Assembly (NCBI GenBank): GCA_022113835.1
Contig: JAILWY010000002.1
Location: 8,844,501-8,908,500 of the forward strand
DNA length: 64,000 nucleotides
Origin: Atopsyche davidsoni
Lineage: Eukaryota > Arthropoda > Insecta > Trichoptera > Hydrobiosidae
Direction: 5' to 3'
A program made the translations under genes and the position numbers. Below are positions 49,105-59,782 of this stretch, one piece after another. The notes under the pieces were generated by a model. The model ran no database searches and was not told the origin of the DNA. It worked only from the letters and a program-made list of their open reading frames with translations. Position 1 is the stretch's first letter. Every line of letters begins with the position of its first letter.

Positions 49105-52100
49105 GTGAGTGCATCCATTCTTATTCTAGTGAACTGCATGCCGCATGCGAGTCCATTAGGGAGCTAAACGCCGACCAGTGACGTCGCCATCTAAAGCCGC
49201 ATGCACACAACTCCACTAGAATCAAGCCGCCATTCAAAACTACACCACCAGCTATTCATAAACAAACACCTAAATCCACTTTAAAATGACTATTATTATA
49301 TTTCGAACATGGCAATTTTAATTTGTATGTGGATAAAATTATCTATAGGACACTTGATACTATTTAAAAAATAATTAAATAATACCGTCTTCAAATTAAA
49401 TAACACGAGTTATTCTTGACTCAATGGTACTTTAAAGTATTTGTCTACGTTTTTATTTTTACGAATTTATGCAGTGAAGACATTACGCTAATATTACGTT
49501 AGGTTGGCTTTAATATAATTTTGTTTTGCTTATAAATGACCGGATAGCCTTTGCTTTTTGTACTCCTACTGTCTCGCCATCCTCTACTGTCTTGCTTTTA
49601 AATCCATCCACCAATGTAAGCTGTCGGGCTTTAGAAACTAAAATTCAATTTAATAACGATGATGCTTCCCTTCTAGAGTTGAATATTTATACTATAGTAT
49701 AATATATACCAACATTGCTAAAATTAATTATTTCATGATTAAATATTTTTAAATAAAAATATATATTCAAATTATTCAGCTTTTAATTTATTTAATCTAT
49801 TAATTCTGAATATTATTTATATTCTTTATTATATCTAAACTTATGCAGGTAATAATTTATCGCCTGGAATAAGTTTTTTAACTTTAGATAGTAACAAATC
49901 ATTTCAAATAAATTGCATTTGTCAATTATTAAAATTTAGTGAAACAGCCAAGACTAAAATGTTAACTTATTTTCAACTCTTCTTCTTCGAGTGCTTCTTC
50001 TTGAGAGGAAATTTATTATGCATGCATACAGATAGTAGCTCGTATAGCTTTCTTTTGCTGCATTTCAGACTCTAGCCTAAGTGCGATTTATTTTTCGACT
50101 CTCCCTCAATGGCCACCCTACAGAGCGAGTGATAATATTTTATGAGCCAAATAAAAAATATCGAGAAAAAAAATCCTCGTCCTGGGGGTATGCTAAGAGT
50201 TGTGATCATTTAATTTATATTTCATAAAATTATACTCAGCCCTGCGTGCCCGGCCTGCGAGGCGGCCGATAGTAATAAATAGTTAATGGTAATTAGTGTA
50301 AGTACGCGCAGCCTCCTCCGGTCCGCGGTGACTTTCAAAATGGCGTCGCTAATTCCGCTAATGACAAGACCCGGCTTTTGTTCCGGCAGGATTCGGCTGA
50401 TTTGCGCTTTCTTTGGATTTCACCTGGTCGTTTCACCTGGCCGTTTCACCTGCGCGCTCGGCGGCGTCCGCTCGAGTCCCGTCGCCGCACAATGGCCCGG
50501 CCTAATCGATGCGAGCCCCGGACATTAGCAGGAATCGGAGCCGTAGGAATGCTTCATTCACACTTAACGGTAATTACCGCCGCTCTGAATGCCTCAATGT
50601 CATATCACTGATATTTTCGAAGGTAATGGTGCCAAATGAGAATTTAAACGTACCGTAGATCGCAGTAATACTCATTTTTTTCATACTTCACAATTATTGG
50701 AAATTAATCAGAGTAATAAATATCACAAAGGTTTATGTAATTTTATAAATATAAACGGCTAAAATAATTTTTTTATATCGTTCTCATATCGTTAGTCGTT
50801 TTTAAATCTTAATTTACTTTATAAATTGAATTTTTTGATGAGTGTATAGAGTACCTGATCAAACATGATCGTAACCGATATTAACAGTATAATATTGAAC
50901 AATGATAATTTTTTGCTATTACCATGTTTTCGTATACCTATAAATATAAGTTCAATTTTTTATACTTGCTCTCTGCATAGATTGATCCTGAATAAACATT
51001 AGTGTTTTAAAATATTTTTGAGGAAAGTTTATCAAAACAAATAGTGGTCTTTTTTAACTTTAATCATTTTAGAGTAGAATAGATGGTATTTTATAATGCG
51101 TCATATATCTCCAATTATCAATACATTTAATAGTCCACGCGATAGCCGTTTATACAAGTTCTATTGAAACAGTTTTACTAGAATAGTATTTGTTCCTAGG
51201 AGAATTACAATATTGATATAAATGTGAGCGAAGGAATAGTTTTAGTTCGGCCAAGTATGACTTTGAAGGTTTCCCAATAATAGATCTTAACTTCTCTCAA
51301 GAATTCCATTCAATCCGGCCGGACAATATTAGGGCAGACTCAATGACAGTATAAATTACAAGCGTTCATACAAACTCCGAATTTTCATTTTCTGCCAGAG
51401 CCGCGCGGGGTCAAACGGAGTTCCGCAAAATCGTTTATAAGGGTTGATTGTCCCATCGACCCCTTTAGTGATCCGAGACGGGCACCATCTCCTCACAAAA
51501 CAAATAACAACGAATCAACTTTAAGTTGGGACGCCCTTCCAGTTCGGGGCCAAAAACGCACGACGCGAGAGCCTCGGAGTATTCCTATGGTCAATTCAAT
51601 ATCGCTTTCTATCTTTCACAAAAAATCTCTAACTTTCTCAATTGAAACTTTTTTTGTTTTTTATTTATAAATAAAAAAATAGACGGGAACTTCTGTCGTT
51701 ACAGCACTTAATAGTTTCAGGAAAAATAGATATACAATACACACCTTCCACTTTCTTGCTAAGCTCTTTTTCATGTATCCAAAGTTTGACACATTTTTTT
51801 ATTACCCTTCTATAAAACTTTGCTTAGTGTAGAGATATATATGTAGGTAGCTCATGACATAAAATGGGTGGAATAAAATAATGATAAAACTATCAAAAAC
51901 AATTTTTTCCCATTTGCTAAAATGTGCGGATAATTATTTTGAATATTTGTATCCCTAGCCGAGCCAACTACTTGTTGCTGAGTGCGCCATTACGTTAATG
52001 ATGTTGCCATGCCATACAAATATATAATTCTATGTTTTTCTGCGGCGATACTGCAATGAGTCACTTATTAAAATAGATGCTACGTAATTTGGGCAATATT

Positions 52101-53039
52101 TTTTAAAAAGAGTGGTTTATTGCAGAAATCTGCGGCTCTTATAAAAACAAGATAAATTCACGCTTATATTAAACTGTATTTACTTAACTGCTAATGTACT
52201 AAATAAAATCCGCCATTTCCGTCTACACAATTTGTTCTTTCGCGTGATAAATTATCTCACAGTTTGCTTGCCTTTTTAACTCTCCCGCCGAATTCGTACA
52301 GATTAATTTAACCCCGGCCCGGTTAGATCATTAAATTTCCCCACTTTCGCTTGTTTTCCCGGGTTGTTTTTCTTATTTCCCTATTTATCACACTCAGAGT
52401 CCCTACCCCTGTCCGAGGCACGACCCTTACGAAAACTTAAAGCCTTAACTTCCGCATGAAAGTTCCCCGGGCGGGCCGAGTCGTTGCCTCGGCGGGGCCC
52501 CGACTCGGGGACCCCCGGATTATTGTAATTGACAAATCCCGGCCCTGTCGACGTTCACTTTGTAAATATTCTCTACACTTTTGAGCAGATTAAGTATATT
52601 TTTGTAAGGCTTAGGCTCTCGGTGTTATTCCACGAGATATAATGTGAAGGCCGCCGTAAGACATGTTTAATTATTAAATAAAAATATCTAGCTTTATTTA
52701 TCCCATTTCGCTGTTTATACACATTTCTCTGAATTAACTTTTTTTGCTATGTACAAAAATAGGCGCTAAATACACATTAGACATATTTTTAGTATAATTT
52801 TTCCCCATGTCACACGATTTAACTGATTTAATGATAACTTCAATAATCTTATTAAATATTCATACAAATCACACATGTATACCTCAGCTATATTATTAAA
52901 ACAGTAATGATGACTTAAACCGAAGTCTGAGTCAATTTTTATGTTATTAATAGTTAATGAACAGAATATAACTATTGTGAAAAATACTTTTTAAGAACCA
53001 TTAGGATATATGAATTTAAAATATATATATACGTGTATA
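49105..53039. other. Intron 3' of exon B, non-coding
   Basis: Begins with the GTGAGT donor of exon B. No following exon with an Ig F-strand YxC motif was found. GC-rich blocks lie at about 50225-50570 and 52290-52560. The second contains an 8-bp hairpin, CCGAGTCG at 52476-52483 with CGACTCGG at 52501-52508. Confidence 0.45.
50280..50575. promoter_or_regulatory. GC-rich block with triple CACCTG E-box (candidate enhancer/silencer)
   Basis: Three CACCTG boxes at 50421-50426, 50434-50439 and 50447-50452 are spaced exactly 13 bases apart within near-identical units (TTTCACCTGGxCG). CACCTG/CAGGTG is the site type bound by Snail/Zeb-class zinc fingers and some bHLH factors. The unit could be a small tandem duplication that created a site cluster. 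Function is inferred. Confidence 0.35.
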
Positions 53040-53325
53040 TATAAAGGATCGTTAATGGAGTAGTGGACTTGGAATGAAAATGCAAGAATGTGCTCTGTAA
53101 GTACCTTGTCGAGGTATCAAATCTAAATGCCAGAGCTTTGTAAGGAAAGGATTATATAATAATGCTATTAGGCAGCAGCAATGCGCAGACGTTTTCTTCG
53201 AATAAAAAACTGCGGTTTAGAAAGGCCCGAGAACCCACTACTCTATTTTCCCTAAGAAAACCATTAACACTGGCTCAGTGAGATAGTCGCCAACCTTCTC
53301 TGAGGAGAGGCACCCATAGAAGAAA
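53040..53325. repeat. Dispersed interspersed repeat, copy 2 (inverted relative to copy 1)
   Basis: Read in reverse it contains GGGTGCCTCTCCTCAGAG, ATCTCACTGAGCC, CCTTTCCTTACAAAGCTCTG and AAGTCCACTACTCCATTAAC, in the same order as 26130-26440. Divergence is considerable. No coding potential. Confidence 0.7.
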
Positions 53326-53509
53326 AAAAAATATATATATAAACCTTTATGACGTATATTGTTCATGCCCTTTTATATTTGGTCAAATACAATATGTATT
53401 AAAATTGCGTTTGTCGATACGAGTTTTTTTTTTTTGTTTTAAAAAAAGATTAGCCCTTTTAAAACGAATGTTCTGAAAATCCGTTTCGCTCCCTTGTTTT
53501 ATTAAAATG

Positions 53510-53725
53510 GCGACACGGTGGACGTGTCCGGGTCCCATTTAGCTACAATCTGGTCGGCATTAGCGTGGCAGAAAGGGCGCCGCTCGCCCTCGTCAGGCGG
53601 CCGCCCGTCGCTTGTCTCCCGCCCCATTAGCGGGCCATACACCCGCGCACTTAATTATAGCGCCATGGATCCCCGAATCAGGACGACAGCGACTCAACTG
53701 CCGTCGCACATCTGCAAGCCATAAC
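53510..53725. other. CpG-rich non-coding island
   Basis: Clearly GC-richer than its surroundings (GGGCGCCGCTCGCCCTCG, GGCGGCCGCCCGTCG), with no repeat signature. The 68-codon frame over it shows no domain or splice context. Possible conserved regulatory DNA. Confidence 0.3.
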
Positions 53726-53820
53726 TTGCGAGTCTCAATAATAAAGCTGTGATTCTGAAATTATTGAAAACTAACATATTATTGAGTAGCTATGATGATA
53801 TGTTTTTAGAGACATATTGC

Positions 53821-54250
53821 ATTATTACTAATATGATTAGGCACATTAGTTCATATATAGAGGATGACTTAAAGAAACTCTCAGAAAAATATCATCGTGA
53901 TTTGTGTGGGATTTGTGTGCGTCTTGGCTAAATCAATAGATTTTAAAAATAATGTCCAGATGGGACTAAAATCGCTTCACTTGCTACTTTGTTCAAAAAG
54001 TCCAGTGCTTGCAAATCACCAAATATTGATTGGCCTGGGCACATTGATTCATATGTAGAGTATGACTGTTAAAGATTCTCGATAAACGGAAATGATTCGT
54101 TAGTACAAGGGTTCGTACACCGGCCATGTAAGCCAGGAGATGTGGGTCATCTTCTATATATGAACTAATGTGCCTAATCATATTAGTAATAATATAATAA
54201 ACCCGTAATGGGTAATAAATACGCATCTGATTGACCAATCCGTAATAGAC
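53821..54250. repeat. Foldback tRNA-related element, subfamily A, core inverted
   Basis: Left arm ATTACTAATATGATTAGGCA..GAAACTCTCAG, then a truncated T-arm stump (TTTGTGTGGGATTTGTGTG). The internal core follows in the opposite orientation to that at 58.3 kb (CTTGGCTAAATCAATAG .. GGCCTGGGCACATTGATTCA). A tRNA-like unit lies on the plus strand (about 54093-54147: GATTCGT, GTAC/GTAC D stem, CCGGC-CATGTAA-GCCAG) but is cut within the T stem. The right arm is CATCTTCTATATATGAACTA..ATTAGTAAT and the outer end GGGTAATAAATACGCATCTG. Confidence 0.88.
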
Positions 54251-54309
54251 ATACATATTGCATTTATAAAACAAAAATATATACAATTCTTATGTGCTTT
54301 CATTCAAAT

Positions 54310-54686
54310 CAGTGCTTCTCAAAGTGGTCCCTGGGATCATTCAGGGGGTCCTTAGAAAATTAAAATCGATTTGGGGGTCCCTGAACAACGTCAGGGGGTC
54401 CGCGCAAGGTTTAATATTAAAAAAAAAATATGACACATTTTCATTAATATGGAAGTTAAAATAAATAACAATGAATACATTATTAGCGATTTTTACGTCC
54501 TATGTAAAATACAAGTAATAACAGGCATCGCGGTGAGTCAAATAGGTTAATACAGGAACGCAATAGAGTCGATACTTGTACCAACTAGTCTATAATATGA
54601 ATTTATGTAGTTTTTCACCCAGGGGTCGTAGGCAAGTTTTGACTATGAAAGGGGGTCCGTGGGCCAAAATAGTTTGAGAGCCACTG
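54310..54686. mobile_element. Non-autonomous hAT-type element, distinct family
   Basis: Ends CAGTGCTTCTCAAAGTGG and GAGAGCCACTG form short hAT-like terminal inverted repeats. It is flanked by a perfect 8-bp duplication ATTCAAAT (54302-54309 and 54687-54694). Subterminal GGGGGTCC motifs recur at both ends. The interior differs from the 12.5/45.2-kb pair. No transposase frame. Confidence 0.94.
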
Positions 54687-54694
54687 ATTCAAAT

Positions 54695-57600
54695 CAAATC
54701 ATTTTAAAAATTCCTTATTTCTGTATAAAAATACAGTGATCGTATTTATCATGAGAACAACGGTATTATTTTGGGCATTTCAGTAAATATAGTAAAGATT
54801 AGATAAAGTGTTTTAAGCAAATAGAAGGTTGCATATAAAATTAATGTTTTCAACGTTTCGAAAAAATTCCTGAAGAAGTCTCCTGAACCATTATTTTATT
54901 GAAGATATGTATGAAGTCTATTTAAAAGGAATTTTGCTGATTTATTTCTACGATCGTACAAATATATATTTTAACCTACTTGTAAGATCACTGTATATTT
55001 CGCTCACTAAAGAGCAGAATATTATTTTAGAGTAGCTTAAATAATTTATGTCGTGTTGTGCGAGTACTTAATGCAGAGGCTTCTCCAGCTCCAGGTAGTA
55101 ACTTTATCCTTATTTTTCCAGCTGTATTTCAAGTCACTCACCCTAGTCAGGTTTCTATGGAGCCCTCTGCCAGTAGCGGCGCCCCCCTCTTCCCCAGAGC
55201 CTCATCCCTCACGGCCCACTGAATGATTAACAAAACGTTCAGATGAAAACATAAGCTCTGCGGTAAATGCGCAATAAATCAATGTTTGAGGTTAACTTTG
55301 ATTAAATACGTGGCGGCTTAGCGGTTCTGATTGTCAATTTTTGTGAAATAAATTCACGTACGTTGGCGGCGAGAGCTCCAGCGTGATGGAGCGCGGATCT
55401 CCGCGTACCTCCGATGCCTGAATATAAATTTAAAAGACCTTTATATCATAACATCTTGTTATTCATGTTAGATTTTACATTTTGATACCTAAACATTATC
55501 AAAGAATACTTGAACATTTTTCAAAAAGACAGCTATATCTTGACTTTGTCAACCGTTGAATTATTTTTTTAAATTTATTGAGGTCATGAAACTGAATGTA
55601 TATGATGCACAAGCAATATTTAAGTTATTAAATACGAAATATGTTTAATAAATAATCTTAACTTACACTTATTTCAATCATATTCAATGTTTTAATTCAA
55701 TTAAAATCAATCAATACAGGTAAGCTTAAATATAATACAAAACAAATATATAAAATAAATAACTATAACATACAGAGTTAATATTTTTTATTCAAATCAG
55801 TTTTACTTTATAACAATCGTGTAGTGATATTTTACTCGAAGAAAAGCAGATTTCATATAAAACCGTTGGAATTAAAGCCTTAAAACCGCATTACCAGCAC
55901 AAGGGATGAAGCCACCCTCCGCAGTCAACCTGGATAGTCGCAGGCGCTCGCATCTATCACGGTATCTCACATTCACAGTGGATGACTTTCAATAGACTTC
56001 GCGAGGAGATTTCAACCCCTCCCATTTCCACCACCACCCTTACATACAAAAATGCTTCCTGCACAGAGTTTCGCAAACCATTTAATATCATTTTTATTGC
56101 CAAACATTTAATGTTTTAGCTATTCATTTTTATACTTTCTGGAATATTATTAAGCTCCTATAATTTTTCTGTTGAATTTATTTAAGACTCTTTCCTTTAG
56201 ATTATTTCGTTGATTATTTTACGACTCCTTCTTCTTAAAGGCATTAACCACTGTTGCCATTACTTATATTTCCCTTAAAAAATTATATCAACTATAGTCA
56301 TTCCATTTTATAGAATATAAATATGTTTTTTTGATTTTTTTTAAATAAAATCAAAATAATTAGAAAAATCAACATCATATTTTTATTAATTTATTTGTTT
56401 ACTGAAATATTTTAACGTTTTAGGAGTAGCGCATCTTCACTCCACAACCTCTGGATTTTCATCCCCCTTTCCACGAATCATCTAATAGTTCAAATGTTGC
56501 CGACCTAGCATATGCATTAATTTGAAATAAAAAGTTATTGAAAAGGAAAGATGCACACGGTTATCAGCTTGTCATAAAAAATTTGCATTTCTTGATGCAG
56601 ATTATTTTTATAGCTTTACTATAGCCTTGAAATTTAGTAACATTTAGCCTTCGTAAATATTTTTTGAAAACTTGAATTTAATTTAAATATTAATCGTTCG
56701 CATAATAACTCTAAGCCCGGAAGTACTCGCGCAATACAAACAGCACAACTCTAGAACGAAGCAGTAAATTCCATCAAAAGGAAGATGTTTTGATTCGTAT
56801 TCAAATTTATTACTGCTATCCGTCTGAATAGATCCCCGTTCCTAAGACTGGAGGTAGCCTTTTGAAATCTTTGATCCGAAAACCATTAAAAGGGATAACT
56901 CTGGATGCCTTTTCAAGTTTGGTTAATTTCGGTCCAATTGCCACGTCTCCAGCCACATTAAAGTTTTACGACTCTGATGAGATATCAATTAATTTGATTA
57001 GTAAAGTTGCAAGGCTCTCTTTTATGCCGGAGCCGCTGCTTGTACACTCGCTGTGGTGGGTCCTGTTTTCATTTGACTTAACAATAGAGGAATAAATGCC
57101 TATATTTATTTTGCTCGGTCCGTCCTGTCGAATTTGCGTGCTAACTTTATCTGAAAGTTAATTCGATTTATTTGTCTTCGATTGCGAGATGTCGGGGAAT
57201 TCTTATGTGACAGTAACTTTGTATTGTTAATATTGTAAGGGATGGCCGGACAACCTGTGTGTTTCAGAATACAACTTTGGGAAACAGAGAGAAGTGGTGG
57301 CGACCTTCTAATACTTTCTAATATATGTGTAGATCCAGTAGTAATGGAAATAGAAGGAGCTCTTATCTTCAATAACTTTCTACTTTAGTGTAAATCAATA
57401 ATTTAATTATCTGAATTTTCTTTGTTTTATCTTCGTAGAAACTTTTAGATGTATATATAGTTCTGTTACACGTTTCATCAGTCAACCTTTAGGTATAAAC
57501 GTTAGTTCGTACATATATGTAAAGCGAATATTTTCGTGTAGACCAGGATTGTAGCGATATATAGCAAATTAAAAAAAAAACTAAACTGTTTTCATTTTTA

Positions 57601-58128
57601 AATAATCATGAGCGTAAAAAAGAATATAATAATCGTAAATCGTTTCTCCAGTTTTAATCAGCCATTTTACAGATGTCATTTGCGCTATCTAATGTGAAAT
57701 CGGGCATCCTTATTGCGTTCAATAATCATTAAATTCAAATTCATACGAAATACACCCGCCGGTAAAAAGACCATTCGGCATACGATCACGTCCAATAAAG
57801 CTCAAGGCGCACCTCGGGCCCCGTATATGATTATTAAAACGGGGTTCGAACCGCTACTTTGGGGATCGATAATATCCGTGTTCACGACGGAATGACCCTA
57901 CAAAAAGGCCATTGTGCCCCCGCCGGGCCGGGCCTAATGCGTCATGTGACCCGAGATGAGAGCCCGGCCTCTACTGAGGCTATTTTGGTTGCTGTTCGGT
58001 TTTGCTCACCTCCCTTCAAATTAGTCACCGTCTAAATATAAATACGTCATGAAACCTACAGTGTCAACTAAATTAAGTGCCTTCTTTATTTTCGGTGCTC
58101 GTACACACATACGTGTTTACCTATGTTT
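54695..58128. other. Non-coding DNA
   Basis: No exon recognised. GC-richer patches lie at about 55080-55220, 55360-55410, 56840-57120 and 57760-57990. The last is CpG-rich (CCCCGCCGGGCCGGGCC) and is the best regulatory candidate. Open frames of up to 88 codons have no known domain. Confidence 0.4.
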
Positions 58129-58189
58129 TATTACTAATATGATTAGGCACATTAGTTCACACATAGAAGATGATTAAAGAAATTCATCG

Positions 58190-58262
58190 TAATTTGTGTG
58201 GGATTTGAACCCACATCCCTAGGCTAACATGGTCGGTGTACTGACCATTGTACTAACACATC
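58190..58262 (-). tRNA. tRNA-like unit, left arm of foldback element (repeat-borne)
   Basis: D stem GTAC/GTAC with loop AATGGTCA, anticodon loop CATGTTA, perfect T arm GTGGG-TTCAAAT-CCCAC, and 3' acceptor strand ACAAATT. The 5' acceptor strand is degraded. Formal positions 34-36 read UGU (Thr-type), but position 33 is A. It is probably a tRNA fossil, not a functional gene. Confidence 0.45.
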
Positions 58263-58426
58263 CATTAATCGAGAATTTTTAACAATCATACTCTACATAT
58301 GAACCAATGTGCCCAGGCCAACCAATATTTAGTCATTTGCAAGCACTGGACTTTTTTAATCAAAGTAACAAGTGGAGCGTTTTTAATCCAATCAGGATAT
58401 TATTTTTAAAATCTATTAATTTAGCC

Positions 58427-58499
58427 AAGACGCTAGTACAAGGGTTAGTACACCGGCCATGTAAGCCTTGGGATGTGGGTTCAAATCTCACACAAATCA
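58427..58499 (+). tRNA. tRNA-like unit, right arm of foldback element (repeat-borne)
   Basis: D stem GTAC/GTAC, loop AAGGGTTA, anticodon arm CCGGC-CATGTAA-GCCTT (three pairs), variable GGGAT, T arm GTGGG-TTCAAAT-CTCAC (four of five pairs), acceptor 3' strand ACAAATC plus A. The 5' acceptor strand is lost because the core joins at the D arm. Loop CATGTAA differs from the usual tRNA-Thr(UGU) loop CUUGUAA at position 33. Confidence 0.45.
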
Positions 58500-58638
58500 C
58501 GATGATATTTTTCTGAGAATTTTTTTAAATCATCTTCTATGCGTGAACTAATGTGCATAATCATATTAGTAATATTACAATAAACCCGTCATAGGTAATA
58601 AATACGCTCTTGATTGACGTTCAATCCAAAAAATAGAC

Positions 58639-59554
58639 AAACATTTTATTAAATAAATTATAATTAAAAACAAAATATATAAAGCAATTCGTTGCATGGC
58701 AATAGATAAAATAAAATTACAAGTATGCTATCTCATTAACAAAACCGCTTCAAAAAGTTTATTTATCTAAACAAACACGTCTTTTACGCCTCAATCGACA
58801 TGAATGGCTTTTCAGTATATTATTAAGAATTAGTTAAACTGCCTACGCACGCTGTAATAATAACAGACATTTATTTATTCACATATTTATTTTAAAAAAA
58901 CTTTTCGATACAATTTTCAGCAACACTTGTTATTTGTTTTGGTTTCGCGTATACGAGTATTTACATGAACTTGGTTGATCAAAATGCTCAGAATTTATCA
59001 TTCGCTCATTATGTTTTGGAAATATATGCAGACTGCCTACTCGTACCCCTGAAATATAATCAAAGCCTCTTTTCGAAGTTTAAAAAAAAATTAAGTCTGA
59101 ATCTATTTCTGATTTTGAAATCTTTACAAAGGCCGCCACTTGCAGAGGGCAGGGCCGGACTTCCTTACACCTCAGGAGGCCGCGCTCTCCGGTCCCCTTC
59201 CCCTCCGCACGATAATTGGGCGTGATTTATTATTCCTATTGTCCCGGGTGTGTGGGGGTGGGGGTTAAGGGGTCAGGGGGCCGGTCGTGCCCCGGGCCCG
59301 GCCGACCGATGCCCCTCTATTAAATTAAGCCAAGAATCGATAGGCGGGAAATGTACGCATTTGAACGTATTCCCCCTGATTATGTTATTTGAAATTTTGG
59401 GGTTAATTAACTCGAAATTATCCCAGGAATCTTGTATCTGCGTTTTAATGATTTTATATTTGTGGGTGATTTATTGATTATTTCGGCCCTGATTTCTAGA
59501 ACAATTATAATTTGTGTAAAGAAACACGTGCTATATTTATTTAAAGATTTTTTG
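58639..59554. other. Non-coding DNA with a GC-rich block
   Basis: AT-rich except for a very GC-rich block at about 59120-59320. This block contains a G-quadruplex-like run: G-tracts at 59246-59248, 59254-59258, 59260-59264, 59269-59272 and 59276-59280. No exon. Confidence 0.45.
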
Positions 59555-59782
59555 TCTATTTTTTGGATTGAACGTCATATTGGTTTATATGTAGAGTATG
59601 ATTGTTAAAGAAATTATCGATTAATGGATCTGGTTCGTTAGTACAATGGTCAGTACACTGGCCATGTAAGCCTAGATGTGGATGTGGGTTCAAATCCCAC
59701 ACAAATCACGATGATATTTTTCTGAAAATTTCTTTAATCATCTTCTATGTGTGAACTAATGTGCCTAATCATATTAGTAATA
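59555..59782. repeat. Foldback tRNA-related element, subfamily A, right half with intact tRNA-like unit
   Basis: The left terminus TCTATTTTTTGGATTGAACG is followed by a deletion into the core (GGTTTATATGTAGAGTATGA). A full tRNA-like unit comes next on the plus strand (59632-59708), then the inner arm ACGATGATATTTTTCTGA and the outer arm ATCTTCTATGTGTGAACTAA..ATTAGTAAT. Confidence 0.88.
59632..59708 (+). tRNA. tRNA-like unit (repeat-borne)
   Basis: Acceptor GGTTCGT with ACAAATC (one G-T, one mismatch). D stem GTAC/GTAC with loop AATGGTCA. Anticodon arm CTGGC-CATGTAA-GCCTA. Variable region lengthened to nine bases by a small duplication (GATGTGGAT). Perfect T arm GTGGG-TTCAAAT-CCCAC. A box TAGTACAATGG and B box GGTTCAAATCC. 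Formal anticodon UGU, position 33 is A. Confidence 0.5.

Larger units (their letters stand above)
58129..58638. repeat. Foldback tRNA-related element, subfamily A, most complete copy
   Basis: The left arm TTATTACTAATATGATTAGG..AAGATGATTAAAGAA leads into a tRNA-like unit on the minus strand (58190-58262). An internal core of about 165 bp follows (CATACTCTACATATGAACCA .. AATTTAGCCAAGACG), then a second tRNA-like unit on the plus strand (about 58427-58499) and the inverted right arm, ending in AATAAATACGCTCTTGATTG and TTCAATCCAAAAAATAGAC. The tRNA-like units are inverted relative to each other and both point outwards. Confidence 0.92.

Noticed and set aside
48880..49167. Open frame extending exon B to a stop in the downstream intron
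   Set aside because: The coding signature stops exactly at the GTGAGT donor, and the upstream part before TTTTAG is unrelated AT-rich sequence.
53749..53931. 60-codon open frame
   Set aside because: Translation of the foldback repeat arm, not a gene.
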